Numbered from the stretch's first letter, positions 8,768 through 16,048 are shown. The stretch: DNA of 44,651 bases from an uncultured Eubacteriales bacterium (GCA_900319635.1 ONPF01000023.1:1-44651), one strand, 5' to 3'. Numbers and translations are program-made. The notes: generated by a model not told the origin, from the sequence alone.

Positions 8768-9639
8768 ACGGCATCCTGCTGATCGACAAGCCTGCCGGCT
8801 GGACCAGCAGCGACGTGGTGGCAAAGCTCCGAGGCATTCTGCACGAGCGGCGCATCGGCCACTCCGGCACCCTGGATCCCATGGCGACGGGGCTGCTTGT
8901 CGTCTTTGTGGGACGGGCGACCCGCGCCGTGGAATTTGCGGAGAGCCATGAGAAGCGCTATCTGGCTTCCCTGCGCCCCGGCCTTATCACCGACACCCAG
9001 GACACCACCGGCACCCGCCTGGGCGGGATCGAGCGGCAGGTTTCCACGGAGGAGCTGGAGGCGATTTTGCCCAGCTTCCGCGGGGAGATCCGGCAGATCC
9101 CGCCCATGTACTCCGCCATCAAGGTGAAGGGGCAAAAGCTCTACGAGATCGCCCGCCGGGGCGGCCAGGTGGAGCGTGCACCCCGCAGCGTCACCATCCG
9201 GGAGCTGCGCCTGCTGGGGCGGGAGGGGCAGGATTTCCTGTTGGATGTGACTTGCTCCAAAGGTACTTATATCCGCACCCTCTGCCACGACATCGGCGCG
9301 GCGCTGGGCTGCGGCGCCTGCATGAGCGCCCTGCGCCGGGTGCGGGCGGGGGACTTTTCCCTGGAGGATGCCCATACCCTAGAGGAAGTGCAGAGAGCCG
9401 CGGACGAAAACCGCGCCGAGACGCTGCTGCTGCCGGTGGACGCGCTGTTTGACCGCTGCCCCGCCCTTGTGCTGAACGCGGCGGAGGAGCGACGGATCCG
9501 CGTAGGCGCCGCCATTCCAAGGCGGGAGGCGGAGGAAAACTATCGCGTTTACGGTGCAGATGGCGCCTTCCTCGCCCTCGGCAGCATTCAAAACGGAGAG
9601 CTGCGGAGCATCAAAAGCTTTTTTGAGGTTTCAACTTGA
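8764..9639 (+). CDS. truB: tRNA pseudouridine(55) synthase
   Basis: A 291-residue TruB that isomerises U55 in the T-loop of nearly all tRNAs. The N-terminus MNGILLIDKPAGWTS and the catalytic motif GTLDPMATG are diagnostic; Asp38 is the expected nucleophile. KGTYIRTL near residue 165 is also conserved, and the C-terminal end forms a small PUA-like region (VGAAIPRREAEENYRVYG). It overlaps nrnA by 4 bases and ribF by 1 base, so the operon is read as one message. The length is normal for the short Firmicutes class. Confidence 0.96.
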   Translation: MNGILLIDKPAGWTSSDVVAKLRGILHERRIGHSGTLDPMATGLLVVFVGRATRAVEFAESHEKRYLASLRPGLITDTQDTTGTRLGGIERQVSTEELEAILPSFRGEIRQIPPMYSAIKVKGQKLYEIARRGGQVERAPRSVTIRELRLLGREGQDFLLDVTCSKGTYIRTLCHDIGAALGCGACMSALRRVRAGDFSLEDAHTLEEVQRAADENRAETLLLPVDALFDRCPALVLNAAEERRIRVGAAIPRREAEENYRVYGADGAFLALGSIQNGELRSIKSFFEVST

Positions 9640-10541
9640 TGGAAGATACACAGAGAGTCATTGCGCTGGGCTTTTTTGACGGCGTGCATATCGGGCACGG
9701 GGAGCTGCTGAAGCGCACGAAGCAGCGGGCGGCGGAGCTGGGGGTCATGCCCTCGGTGCTGAGCTTTGACGTGCATCCGGATACCCTGGTTTTCGGCAAA
9801 GAGGTTCCCCTCATCAACAGCGCCATCGGCCGGGAGGAGATCATCCGCCGCTGCTACGGGATCGAAAATGTGGTGTTCATTCACTTCAGCCCCTATGTGA
9901 TGCGGATGGACTGGCGGGACTTCCTGGAGAGCCTGGTGCAGGATCTGCAGGTACGCCACATCGTGGTGGGGCATGACTTCTGCTTCGGCTACAAGGGACA
10001 GGGGAACGTGGAGCGGCTGCAGCAGTATTGCCAAGAGAAGGGTCTGGGCTGCGATGTGATCCCGCCGGTGATGCTGGACGGACAGATCGTCAGCTCCACC
10101 CGCATCCGGGAGCTGATCGCGGCGGGGGAGATGGAGGAAGCCAATCGCTGGCTGGGGCATCCGCACACCCTGGCGGACACGGTTCACTCCGGCTATCATC
10201 TCGGCCGCAAGCTGGGAACGCCGACGATCAACATGTTTTTCCCCCAGGGGGTCATCGTGCCGCGGCACGGCGTCTACGCCAGCAAGGTGTTCCTGGACGG
10301 CGGCGCTTCCTATATCGCCGTGACCAATGTGGGGGTGCGCCCCACCGTCAGCAACGACGATCGGGTCAGCGTGGAGAGCCATTTGCTGGATTACTCCGGC
10401 AATCTCTACGGCCGCCAGGCGCGGGTGGAGTTTTATTCCTTCCTGCGCGGCGAGGTGAAATTTGACAGCTTTGAGGCACTCTCGGAGCAGATCCACCGGG
10501 ACGCGGAGGCCGCAAGAGCCTATTTTGCCGCGAAAGCGTGA
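9639..10541 (+). CDS. ribF: Bifunctional riboflavin kinase / FAD synthetase
   Basis: A 300-residue enzyme that makes FMN from riboflavin and ATP, then FAD from FMN and ATP. The N-terminal nucleotidyltransferase domain carries GFFDGVHIGHGELL (nucleotide-binding loop), GHDFCFGYKGQG and SSTRIRE. The C-terminal flavokinase domain begins with LGRKLGTPTINM and contains HGVYASKV and LLDYSGNLYG. The ATG at 9639 overlaps the truB stop and has GAGG 10 bases upstream. It is the last gene of the rbfA operon, closed by a strong terminator. It would act on riboflavin imported by the RibU encoded at 21.9 kb. Confidence 0.96.
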   Translation: MEDTQRVIALGFFDGVHIGHGELLKRTKQRAAELGVMPSVLSFDVHPDTLVFGKEVPLINSAIGREEIIRRCYGIENVVFIHFSPYVMRMDWRDFLESLVQDLQVRHIVVGHDFCFGYKGQGNVERLQQYCQEKGLGCDVIPPVMLDGQIVSSTRIRELIAAGEMEEANRWLGHPHTLADTVHSGYHLGRKLGTPTINMFFPQGVIVPRHGVYASKVFLDGGASYIAVTNVGVRPTVSNDDRVSVESHLLDYSGNLYGRQARVEFYSFLRGEVKFDSFEALSEQIHRDAEAARAYFAAKA

Positions 10542-10568
10542 AAAAGCCCTCCCCGGCGGAGGGCTTTT
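10541..10568 (+). terminator. Terminator of the rbfA-ribF operon
   Basis: An 8-bp GC stem (10545-10552 with 10558-10565) sits in an A-run/T-run context immediately after the ribF stop. Confidence 0.9.
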
Positions 10569-10582
10569 CGCTGAAAAACGAC

Positions 10583-10597
10583 TCAACCAATGGTTGA
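10583..10597. promoter_or_regulatory. Perfect 15-bp palindrome, candidate operator
   Basis: TCAACCA-A-TGGTTGA has two perfect 7-base arms. It lies 26 bases upstream of the -35 element of the HTH gene, so it is a plausible binding site for that protein, which would bind as a dimer. The role is inferred. Confidence 0.4.
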
Positions 10598-10622
10598 AAT
10601 ACGCGATTCAACTTACAGGTTA

Positions 10623-10652
10623 TTGGCAAATCGACGCTTTTCCTGCTACGCT
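10623..10652 (+). promoter_or_regulatory. Probable promoter of the HTH regulator gene
   Basis: TTGGCA (10623-10628) and TACGCT (10647-10652) are 18 bases apart, 52 bases before the start codon. Confidence 0.45.
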
Positions 10653-10704
10653 TGCGGCGAACAGGGCGGCGCGCAGCCTGTAATTCAGACGGGAGGGTTT
10701 GACG

Positions 10705-11721
10705 ATGAACGAGATTCTTGGCAACAACATCATGATGCTCCGCAAGGAGAACGGCATGACCCAGGAGCAGCTGGCCACTGCGCTGGGGATTTCCTTCCAG
10801 GCGGTCAGCAAGTGGGAGACGGGCAACTCCTGCCCGGACATCTCCACGCTGCCCCTGCTGGCGGATCTCTTTTCCGTGAGCGTGGATCAGCTGATCGGCC
10901 GGGTGCCCCTTATGGCGGTGCCGGAGGAGCAGAGCCGGCCGACGCAGGAAGCGGAGCCGTCTGCGGAGAGCTATGAGGAGCCCGGCAACAGTTTTTCGCT
11001 CCCCTGGGAGGATGACGACGCATTCTACATGGTGCTCTTCCATGGACACACGCTGATCGGGAGCCAGGCCGAGGAACTGCAGAAAAAACAGACGCGCTTC
11101 TTGTTCCAGTACGAGGGGCCGGCGCAGAACATCTTCAGTGACGTTTCCGTCCAGGTGGACGGCGATGTGGAGGGCTCTGTAAAGGCCGGGACGACGGTCA
11201 GCTGCGGCGATGTGGGCGGTGACGTAAGCTCCGGCGGGGACACGAATTGCGGCGATGTGAGCGGCAGCCTGCGGGCAAGCGGCAGCGTGAGCTGCGGTGA
11301 TGTGGCCCGGGGACTGGAGGCCGGCGGCAATGTGAACTGCGGCGATGTGGGCGGCGGCGTGAACGCCGGCGGCAACGTGGACTGCGGGGACGTAGGCGGC
11401 GACGTGAGCGCCGGCGCCAGCGTAGACTGCAACGACGTGGGCAAAAACGTCTATGCCGGAACACGGGTCGACTGCGACAGCGTGAATGGGACGGTGATAG
11501 CAGGCGGTTCTTCGCCGCGGAAAAAAGGGGTGAATCGCCGGTATAACGAGGACGACTTTGACCTGGAGCTGGACGAGATAATCGACCGGCAGGTGGAGGA
11601 CAGCGTCCGCTTCGGACAGGATCTGGGGCAGCGCATTTCGGACGCGGTGCAGAAGGCCATCGACGGGAAGTTCCGCTTCCGCCGGCAGGAGAAAAACCCC
11701 CAGGTGCAGGACGAAGAATAA
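10705..11721 (+). CDS. XRE-family HTH regulator fused to a Cys-ladder 15-residue repeat domain
   Basis: A 338-residue protein starting 8 bases after GGGAGG. Residues 5-62 form a classic XRE/Cro helix-turn-helix (MTQEQLATALGIS, AVSKWETG, LADLFSVSVDQLIG). An acidic linker and a short FYMVLFHGHTL segment follow. Residues 153-257 consist of seven consecutive 15-residue repeats of the form G-D-V-x-G-x-V-x-A-G-x-x-V-x-C, each ending in Cys, plus a partial eighth. The Val/Gly spacing predicts a beta-solenoid, resembling bactofilin-type or adhesin-like repeats, with Cys stacked on one face. The C-terminus (about 270-338) is a charged helical region. It is presumably a DNA-binding regulator; ligand and targets are unknown. 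It is a single-gene unit flanked by terminators. Confidence 0.85.
   Translation: MNEILGNNIMMLRKENGMTQEQLATALGISFQAVSKWETGNSCPDISTLPLLADLFSVSVDQLIGRVPLMAVPEEQSRPTQEAEPSAESYEEPGNSFSLPWEDDDAFYMVLFHGHTLIGSQAEELQKKQTRFLFQYEGPAQNIFSDVSVQVDGDVEGSVKAGTTVSCGDVGGDVSSGGDTNCGDVSGSLRASGSVSCGDVARGLEAGGNVNCGDVGGGVNAGGNVDCGDVGGDVSAGASVDCNDVGKNVYAGTRVDCDSVNGTVIAGGSSPRKKGVNRRYNEDDFDLELDEIIDRQVEDSVRFGQDLGQRISDAVQKAIDGKFRFRRQEKNPQVQDEE
11161..11475 (+). repeat. Seven tandem 45-bp coding repeats in the HTH gene
   Basis: Each 45-base unit encodes 15 residues beginning GDV (NDV in the last) and ending Cys. Units begin at 11161, 11206, 11251, 11296, 11341, 11386 and 11431. Register is exact with no insertions. Nucleotide divergence between units indicates the repeat is old and maintained by protein selection. 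Confidence 0.9.
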
Positions 11722-11727
11722 TAAACG

Positions 11728-11760
11728 AAAACCGAGGGTGCGCGTGCACCCTCGGTTTTT
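11728..11760. terminator. Bidirectional terminator between the HTH and exonuclease genes
   Basis: A perfect 11-bp stem (11731-11741 with 11746-11756) has a 4-base loop, A-run on the left and T-run on the right. It serves the plus-strand HTH gene and the convergent minus-strand gene ending at 11770. Confidence 0.92.
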
Positions 11761-11769
11761 CATATGCAG

Positions 11770-12759
11770 TTACTGCTTGCTGGCCGGGCGGTTCTTGCGG
11801 GAGGAGTGGCCGCGGCCGCGGCGGCGGGACTGAGCGGATTTGGCCTTATAGAAGTCCTGCATATCCCCGTCGGCCTCATAGACCAGCTTGTTGGCCGTCC
11901 AGCTCCCGTTCACCGGATCCTTGCGGAAGCGGACGCGGGAGAGAAAAGCCCCGTCCTCCGGGCAGGTGAAGAGATTCATGTAGCGCTGGTCGCCCTGGTT
12001 GACCCAGCGGACGCCCTCCAGAGGCTTTCCGCAGACCGGGCAGACAAGACCCTCCAGCCGCTCGTCCGCGAAGGCGGCGGCTTTGCTCTCGAAGCCCTCG
12101 TAGCTCTCGTGCAGCAGCGCGTCCGGCCCGGTGCTCTCGGCGGCGGGCTTGTAGTTGGGCATCCGGGCGGCGAGGATCTTCCCGGCCTCCGGATAGAGGC
12201 GCAGCCCCTCCTTCATGTCCAGGTGGGTGCTGACCAGGGCCGTGTTATAGGCGTCGCCCAGAGCGTCGTGGGCAACCCGGGTCTGCTCGATCTCAAAATG
12301 CTCCATGGCGCTGGCCAGGGATTTCTGATTCTTGTCGCCGCCGGTCTGCAGATTGTAGATGAGCTGCAGATTGATCCAGCCGTCGATCCAGTCCCAGTCC
12401 AGGTCATGGATGATGATATTCTGCTCCAGAATGCCCTGGTCGTCGCAGCCCCAGGTCAGAAAGGTGACCCCGTCCCCGCACCAGGCGCGAAACTGCTCCA
12501 TAGCGTCCGGAAAGCTCAGCCCGCGGGCCAGACGCTCCTTGTCAAAGCCGGTGATTTTTTTGACCTTATAGTGCATCCGCCGGAAGTATACGGGCTTGAC
12601 GTCCACGGTAAACTCCTCGGTGGGTCTCATGTTTTCATCCAGCTTGACGGCGCCGATCTCAATGATCTCCCCCCGCAGATGGATGGGCAGCTTGTTGAAA
12701 ACGGAGGATTTGGAGCTCATGGCCTGATTCCACTCCAGATCCACCACCACATAGTTCAT
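11770..12759 (-). CDS. DEDDh 3'-5' exonuclease with C-terminal zinc ribbon
   Basis: A 329-residue protein of the RNase T/DnaQ-like superfamily (KapD/ERI-1-like branch). ExoI is VVVDLEWN (Asp7, Glu9) and ExoIII is AHDALGDA (His164, Asp169), the DEDDh signature; the GDKNQKSLASA region is the middle motif. These enzymes trim DNA or RNA 3' ends with two metal ions. About residues 233-285 carry CPVCGKPL and a later FTCPEDG, a likely zinc-binding knuckle, and the end is a basic Arg/Lys/Ser tail that could bind nucleic acid. ATG 12759 is chosen for its GAGGAAG site; a longer reading from 12804 lacks one. Substrate unknown. It is divergent from murF. Confidence 0.85.
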   Translation of the reverse strand: MNYVVVDLEWNQAMSSKSSVFNKLPIHLRGEIIEIGAVKLDENMRPTEEFTVDVKPVYFRRMHYKVKKITGFDKERLARGLSFPDAMEQFRAWCGDGVTFLTWGCDDQGILEQNIIIHDLDWDWIDGWINLQLIYNLQTGGDKNQKSLASAMEHFEIEQTRVAHDALGDAYNTALVSTHLDMKEGLRLYPEAGKILAARMPNYKPAAESTGPDALLHESYEGFESKAAAFADERLEGLVCPVCGKPLEGVRWVNQGDQRYMNLFTCPEDGAFLSRVRFRKDPVNGSWTANKLVYEADGDMQDFYKAKSAQSRRRGRGHSSRKNRPASKQ

Positions 12760-12794
12760 AGTGTCTTCCTCTTCGCTTCGTAAATTACCGAAAC

Positions 12795-12823
12795 AGTATA
12801 GCATATCCGAATCGGGATTGCAC
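12795..12823 (-). promoter_or_regulatory. Possible promoter of the exonuclease gene
   Basis: On the minus strand TATACT (12795-12800) is a good -10; the -35 region (GTGCAA at 12818-12823, 17-base spacer) is weak. It is divergent from the murF promoter. Confidence 0.4.
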
Positions 12824-12855
12824 TACTTTTTTTCAGAAAAGTACAAGTAATTCTT

Positions 12856-12884
12856 TTGCATCCCCGGCGCGCATATGGTATACT
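12856..12884 (+). promoter_or_regulatory. Sigma-A promoter of murF
   Basis: TTGCAT (12856-12861), 17-base spacer, TATACT (12879-12884), 20 bases before the start codon, so the leader is short. Confidence 0.75.
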
Positions 12885-12904
12885 CACGCAGGGGAGGGTG
12901 TGTT

Positions 12905-14251
12905 ATGAGAAAAATGACCTTAGCCCGCGCAGCGGCCGCCTGCGGCGGCCGGCTCTGCGGGGAGTTTCATGAGAATACAGCCCTGGGACGCATCATGATC
13001 GACAGCCGTGCCGTGGAGCCGGGCGACCTCTTTGCGGCGTATCGGGGCGAGCGTGTGGACGGACACAACTACATTGCCGCGGCTTTTGAGCGGGGCGCTG
13101 CCTGCTGCCTGGCGGAGCGGATCCCGGAAGGGGAGACGCGGCCGATCCTCCTGGTGGAGAATGTACAGCGCGCGGTGGAGCAGATCGCCGAGGCGTATCG
13201 GCAGATGCTGACCATCCCCGTGATCGGGATCACCGGCAGCGTGGGCAAGACTTCCGCCAAGGAGATGATCGCCGCAGTGCTGGAGCAGCGGCTTCACATT
13301 CTGAAAACGGATAAAAATCTGAATAACCAGATCGGCGTCCCGATGACCATCTCCCGCATCGAGGAGGAGCATCAGGCGGCGGTGGTGGAGATGGGCATCT
13401 CCGGCTTTGGGGAGATGCGTCTGCTCAGTCAAATCGCCCGGCCGACGGTGGCGGTGTTCACCATTATCGGTCATGCGCACCTGGAATTCCTGCACGACCG
13501 GCAGGGCGTCTTTCAGGCCAAGACCGAGATGCTGGAGAATATGGACGAGGACGGTATTGTTCTTGTGAACGGGGACGACGACCTGCTGCGCGGCCTCTCC
13601 TGCCGGCAGAAGCTGCTGCGCTTCGGCCTTGGGGAAGAGAATGAGGTGCGCGCTGCGGACGTCCGCCTGGATGAGAGGGGGCACATCTCCTGCACCATCC
13701 GCTATGGCGAGCGCGTGCTGCCGGTGCAGATCCCGGCCTTCGGACAGCACATGATCTACGCCGCCCTTGCCGGCGCGGCGGTGGGCTTCGTGCTGGGACT
13801 GACGGACGAGGAGATCATCTCCGGCATCGCCCGGTATGAGACGGTGGGACGGCGCTCAGCCGTCACCGAGACGGGAAAGATCACCCTCATTGACGATTGC
13901 TATAACGCCAATCCCGATTCCGTCAAGTGTGGTATCGACTCTTTGATGAAGCTCCCGGGGCGGCATGTTTGCATTCTGGGCGACATGCTGGAGTTGGGGG
14001 AGGAGGAAGAGGCCATGCACCGGGACGTTGGCGCTTATGCGGCGCAGGCGGGTGCGGCGTTGGTGCTCTGCAGCGGACGTCTTGGCAGCGCCATTGCGGA
14101 GGGGGCTGGCTCTGTGGGGAAGTGGTATCCCAGCGTTGACGCCCTGATCGGGGCGCTTCCGGAACTGATTCGACCCGGGGACCGGGTGCTGGTGAAGGCT
14201 TCCCGCGGCATGCGTTTCGATCCCATTGCGGAGGCTTTAAAGTGCCTGTGA
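12905..14251 (+). CDS. murF: UDP-N-acetylmuramoyl-tripeptide--D-alanyl-D-alanine ligase
   Basis: A 448-residue Mur ligase that adds the D-Ala-D-Ala dipeptide to the UDP-MurNAc-tripeptide in cytoplasmic peptidoglycan synthesis. The N-terminal UDP-binding domain contains IMIDSRAVEPGDLF. The central ATPase domain carries the P-loop GITGSVGKTS (Lys115) and NLNNQIGVP. The C-terminal domain includes IDDCYNANPDS and LGDMLELG. The start at 12905 follows GGGGAGGG. The D-Ala-D-Ala substrate is made by the ligase encoded at 16.3 kb. The stop overlaps the next gene by 10 bases. Confidence 0.95.
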   Translation: MRKMTLARAAAACGGRLCGEFHENTALGRIMIDSRAVEPGDLFAAYRGERVDGHNYIAAAFERGAACCLAERIPEGETRPILLVENVQRAVEQIAEAYRQMLTIPVIGITGSVGKTSAKEMIAAVLEQRLHILKTDKNLNNQIGVPMTISRIEEEHQAAVVEMGISGFGEMRLLSQIARPTVAVFTIIGHAHLEFLHDRQGVFQAKTEMLENMDEDGIVLVNGDDDLLRGLSCRQKLLRFGLGEENEVRAADVRLDERGHISCTIRYGERVLPVQIPAFGQHMIYAALAGAAVGFVLGLTDEEIISGIARYETVGRRSAVTETGKITLIDDCYNANPDSVKCGIDSLMKLPGRHVCILGDMLELGEEEEAMHRDVGAYAAQAGAALVLCSGRLGSAIAEGAGSVGKWYPSVDALIGALPELIRPGDRVLVKASRGMRFDPIAEALKCL

Positions 14252-14934
14252 AAAAGCCTTTTGTCTTTTTGGATCTGGATGACACGATCCTGGATTTTAC
14301 CTGGGCGGAGCGGCGCGCACTGAGCAATGTGTTTCAAGATGCAGGGCTTGAGCCAACGGCGGCGCTGCTTTCACGCTATCATGAGATCAACATTCAGCAG
14401 TGGGAGCTGCTGGAGGAGGGCGTTCTCACCCGGGAGGAGGTGCTGGTGACCCGCTTTGAGCGCCTCTTTGAAGAGCGCGGACTGGATTTGCCCGCGGCCC
14501 GGATCGGGGAACGCTATGAGCTGCTGCTGGCGGAGGGACATCAATTCATTCCCGGCGCGGAGGAACTGCTGCGTAAGCTGCAGGGGAAAGCCCATCTCTA
14601 TATCGCCTCCAACGGCTGCGCCGCCGTGCAGGATGCGCGGATCAAGAGCGCCGGCCTTGCGCCCTTCTTTGAGGGGATCTTTATTTCGGAACGGATCGGC
14701 GCCGACAAGCCCGCGAGAGAATACTTCCGGCGCTGCTTTGCCGTGATCCCGGACTTTGATCCCGCACAGGCCTGGATGGTGGGGGACAGTCTGACCTCGG
14801 ACATTCGGGGCGGCCGGGACGCGGGGCTCCATACCTGCTGGTTCAATCCCCGAAGGAGAGCGCCACGTGCGGACATCGTACCGGACTATGAGATCCATGA
14901 TCTCGCAGAGATGCCCGCACTTCTCGGGTTATAG
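14242..14934 (+). CDS. YjjG-family HAD nucleotidase
   Basis: A 230-residue HAD-superfamily hydrolase of the YjjG/YfnB type, which removes phosphate from noncanonical pyrimidine nucleoside monophosphates (house-cleaning). Motif I is FLDLDDTILDF (nucleophile and acid/base Asp), motif II the IASNGCA strand, motif III Lys in GADKPAREYF, and motif IV MVGDSLTSDIRGG. The four-helix cap after motif I is present. The start is GTG 14242, 7 bases after GGAGG within the end of murF, so the two genes are translationally coupled. The specific substrate is inferred from the family. Confidence 0.88.
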   Translation: MPVKKPFVFLDLDDTILDFTWAERRALSNVFQDAGLEPTAALLSRYHEINIQQWELLEEGVLTREEVLVTRFERLFEERGLDLPAARIGERYELLLAEGHQFIPGAEELLRKLQGKAHLYIASNGCAAVQDARIKSAGLAPFFEGIFISERIGADKPAREYFRRCFAVIPDFDPAQAWMVGDSLTSDIRGGRDAGLHTCWFNPRRRAPRADIVPDYEIHDLAEMPALLGL

Positions 14935-14969
14935 AAAAAAACACCCTGCCGAGGCAGGATGTTTTTTTA
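14935..14969. terminator. Bidirectional terminator between the murF-yjjG unit and bofA
   Basis: ACACCCTGCC / GGCAGGATGT stem with long A-run (left) and T-run (right). It ends the murF operon and also closes the convergent bofA gene, whose stop codon lies in its right flank. Confidence 0.9.
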
Positions 14970-15257
14970 TTGAAAATAGTATTGGTAGCCCAGCAGAAGC
15001 AGAACCCCAGGGATCCCGCCGACGCCTGCCACAATGCAGTTTGCCAGATTGATCTCCAGATGGAAAGCGTCAGATTTGATGAAATAATTCAACGCAAAGA
15101 GAAGGATGAAGCCAAATGCGGCGTGCAGCAGCAGCTTCACGAGCTTCCGGATGGGCTTGGCGAAGATCACGAGAAGGACAATAATCAGTACAATGCCGAT
15201 GCTGGAGACAGTAAAAACGGGAATGTGGTCTTTCAGGTAATTTAAAACGATATTCAT
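14967..15257 (-). CDS. bofA: Pro-sigma-K processing inhibitor BofA family protein
   Basis: A 96-residue membrane protein with two or three hydrophobic segments. The C-terminal block NLANCIVAGVGGIPGVLLLLGYQYYF is diagnostic of BofA, and the segment KLVKLLLHAAFGFILLFALN is also typical. In spore formers BofA holds the SpoIVFB protease inactive in the forespore outer membrane until sigma-K is needed. Its presence argues that the host belongs to a sporulating or formerly sporulating clostridial lineage. The start at 15257 follows AAGGAG by 7 bases. It is alone here, without its usual recR neighbour. Confidence 0.9.
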   Translation of the reverse strand: MNIVLNYLKDHIPVFTVSSIGIVLIIVLLVIFAKPIRKLVKLLLHAAFGFILLFALNYFIKSDAFHLEINLANCIVAGVGGIPGVLLLLGYQYYFQ

Positions 15258-15289
15258 AAGAACTCCTTTGAAAGGGAAATACTGCCTGG

Positions 15290-15461
15290 TTAAGGGACGG
15301 GAGAATGCACACACTATCCGTGGACAGATTTCGGAAAGAGAGAGAACCGAAGGCGCCGCATCAAGGCGGAAAGCCCGGTCGAAAGCCTGTCAAGCGGGAA
15401 GCGGCATTTCAAACGAAAATGCGAGATCCCGCGGGCGGGGCGCTGCGGCGCCCCGCTTTTT
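15290..15461 (+). ncRNA. Possible structured RNA ending in a strong terminator
   Basis: No convincing coding frame covers this stretch. It contains a paired element in which GCGGGA (15395-15400) pairs with TCCCGC and GCATTT pairs with AAATGC, separated by a symmetric internal loop and closed by a 7-base loop. Upstream is a smaller CCGC/GCGG hairpin. It ends in the terminator at 15435-15461. I do not recognise a known RNA family and see no good promoter, so this is only a candidate. It could instead be a remnant of a lost gene. Confidence 0.3.
15435..15461 (+). terminator. Strong orphan terminator
   Basis: A perfect 9-bp all-GC stem (15435-15443 with 15448-15456), TGCG loop and five T residues. 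No plus-strand gene precedes it, which is why an upstream RNA is suspected. Confidence 0.75.
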
Positions 15462-15490
15462 GCGCGTTACCAGCGGAATGGAGTAAGTTT

Positions 15491-15801
15491 CTTCTGACGT
15501 GGTGGCGCGGAGGAAACTAAATCCGAGTCGGTATCCAAATCGAAGCCCAACGGAGTGGGTTCGATTTGGAAAAGGAAGAAGGACTCAGCAGAAGTGTAGT
15601 TTTCGCGGCTCTTTCGCAAACCGCATAAACGGAACGGAGCTGAGTTCTTTGGACATGGTGTACCGGAAGGAAAAAGATAGAATCAGAATCCAAATTGAAG
15701 CCCAGCGAAGCGGGTTCGATTTGGGAAAGGAAGAAGGACTCAGCGGATGTGTAGTTTTCGCGGCTCTTTCGCAAACCGCGGAAACGGAACGGAGCTGCGT
15801 T
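15491..15801 (-). repeat. Two tandem ~155-bp imperfect repeats downstream of tRNA-Leu
   Basis: Two units, 15491-15646 and 15647-15801, align along their length (155-156-base period); part of a third flanks the left side and the same boundary recurs at 15802. Each holds a long hairpin (for example 15532-15571 with TCGAAGCCCA/TGGGTTCGA arms), a shared GAAGGACTCAGC block and a CGCGG/CCGCG hairpin. Read on the minus strand every unit begins right after CACCA. Short reading frames across these repeats look like translated repeat, not genes. Confidence 0.85.
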
Positions 15802-15813
15802 CTTCTGACGTGG

Positions 15814-15837
15814 TGGTGCGGGTAACAGGACTCGAAC
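15814..15837 (-). pseudogene. Duplicated 3' end of tRNA-Leu
   Basis: These 24 bases are identical to the last 24 bases of the tRNA-Leu gene (15961-15984): T-loop, T-stem 3' strand, acceptor 3' strand and CCA. The rest of a tRNA is absent. It marks the distal end of a 147-bp unit that begins at the real tRNA. Confidence 0.9.
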
Positions 15838-15960
15838 TCCCTAAAGGGACTAGGAAACGCTTTGCGTTTCCGTCGCTGCCGCTGCCCTTCGGGCAGGCAG
15901 AACCAAGTTACCCCTTCCCCGTATCAAGCAGAGCAACCGCCAAGGGGCGGCTGTTCTGCT
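15838..15960 (-). repeat. Body of a 147-bp unit between tRNA-Leu and its 3'-end copy
   Basis: Read from the tRNA (minus strand) it holds a hairpin abutting CCA (15927-15960), an inverted tRNA-3'-end-like segment (15901-15926), and three short hairpins: CTGCCC-ttc-GGGCAG (15882-15896), GGAAACGC-ttt-GCGTTTCC (15853-15871) and TCCC-taaa-GGGA (15838-15849). With the 24-base tRNA copy the period is 147. No protein is encoded. Confidence 0.75.
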
Positions 15961-16043
15961 TGGTGCGGGTAACAGGACTCGAACCTGCACGGTTTCCCAC
16001 TGGAACCTAAATCCAGCGTGTCTGCCAATTCCACCATACCCGC
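15961..16043 (-). tRNA. tRNA-Leu (anticodon TAG)
   Basis: Full cloverleaf on the minus strand with encoded CCA. The acceptor GCGGGTA pairs with TACCCGC. The anticodon stem CTGGA/TCCAG encloses a loop carrying TAG. There is a short variable arm for the class II type, and the T-loop is TTCGAGT. It is downstream of tRNA-Gly and probably co-transcribed, although a terminator-like hairpin separates them. Its 3' end is duplicated 147 bases downstream. Confidence 0.92.
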
Positions 16044-16048
16044 ATATG

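Noticed and set aside
15290-15400. Glycine riboswitch, suggested by GAGAGAACCGAAGGCGCCG
   Set aside because: The second conserved half (CTCTCAGGCAAAAGGAC) is missing and no glycine gene follows.
15305-15520. 71-codon ORF upstream of the orphan terminator
   Set aside because: The second half is the translated terminator hairpin; GGGAG is almost in contact with the ATG and there is no protein-like pattern.
15468-15960. CRISPR array, suggested by repeats of regular size
   Set aside because: Repeats are ~150 bp without short spacers, and no cas genes are present.
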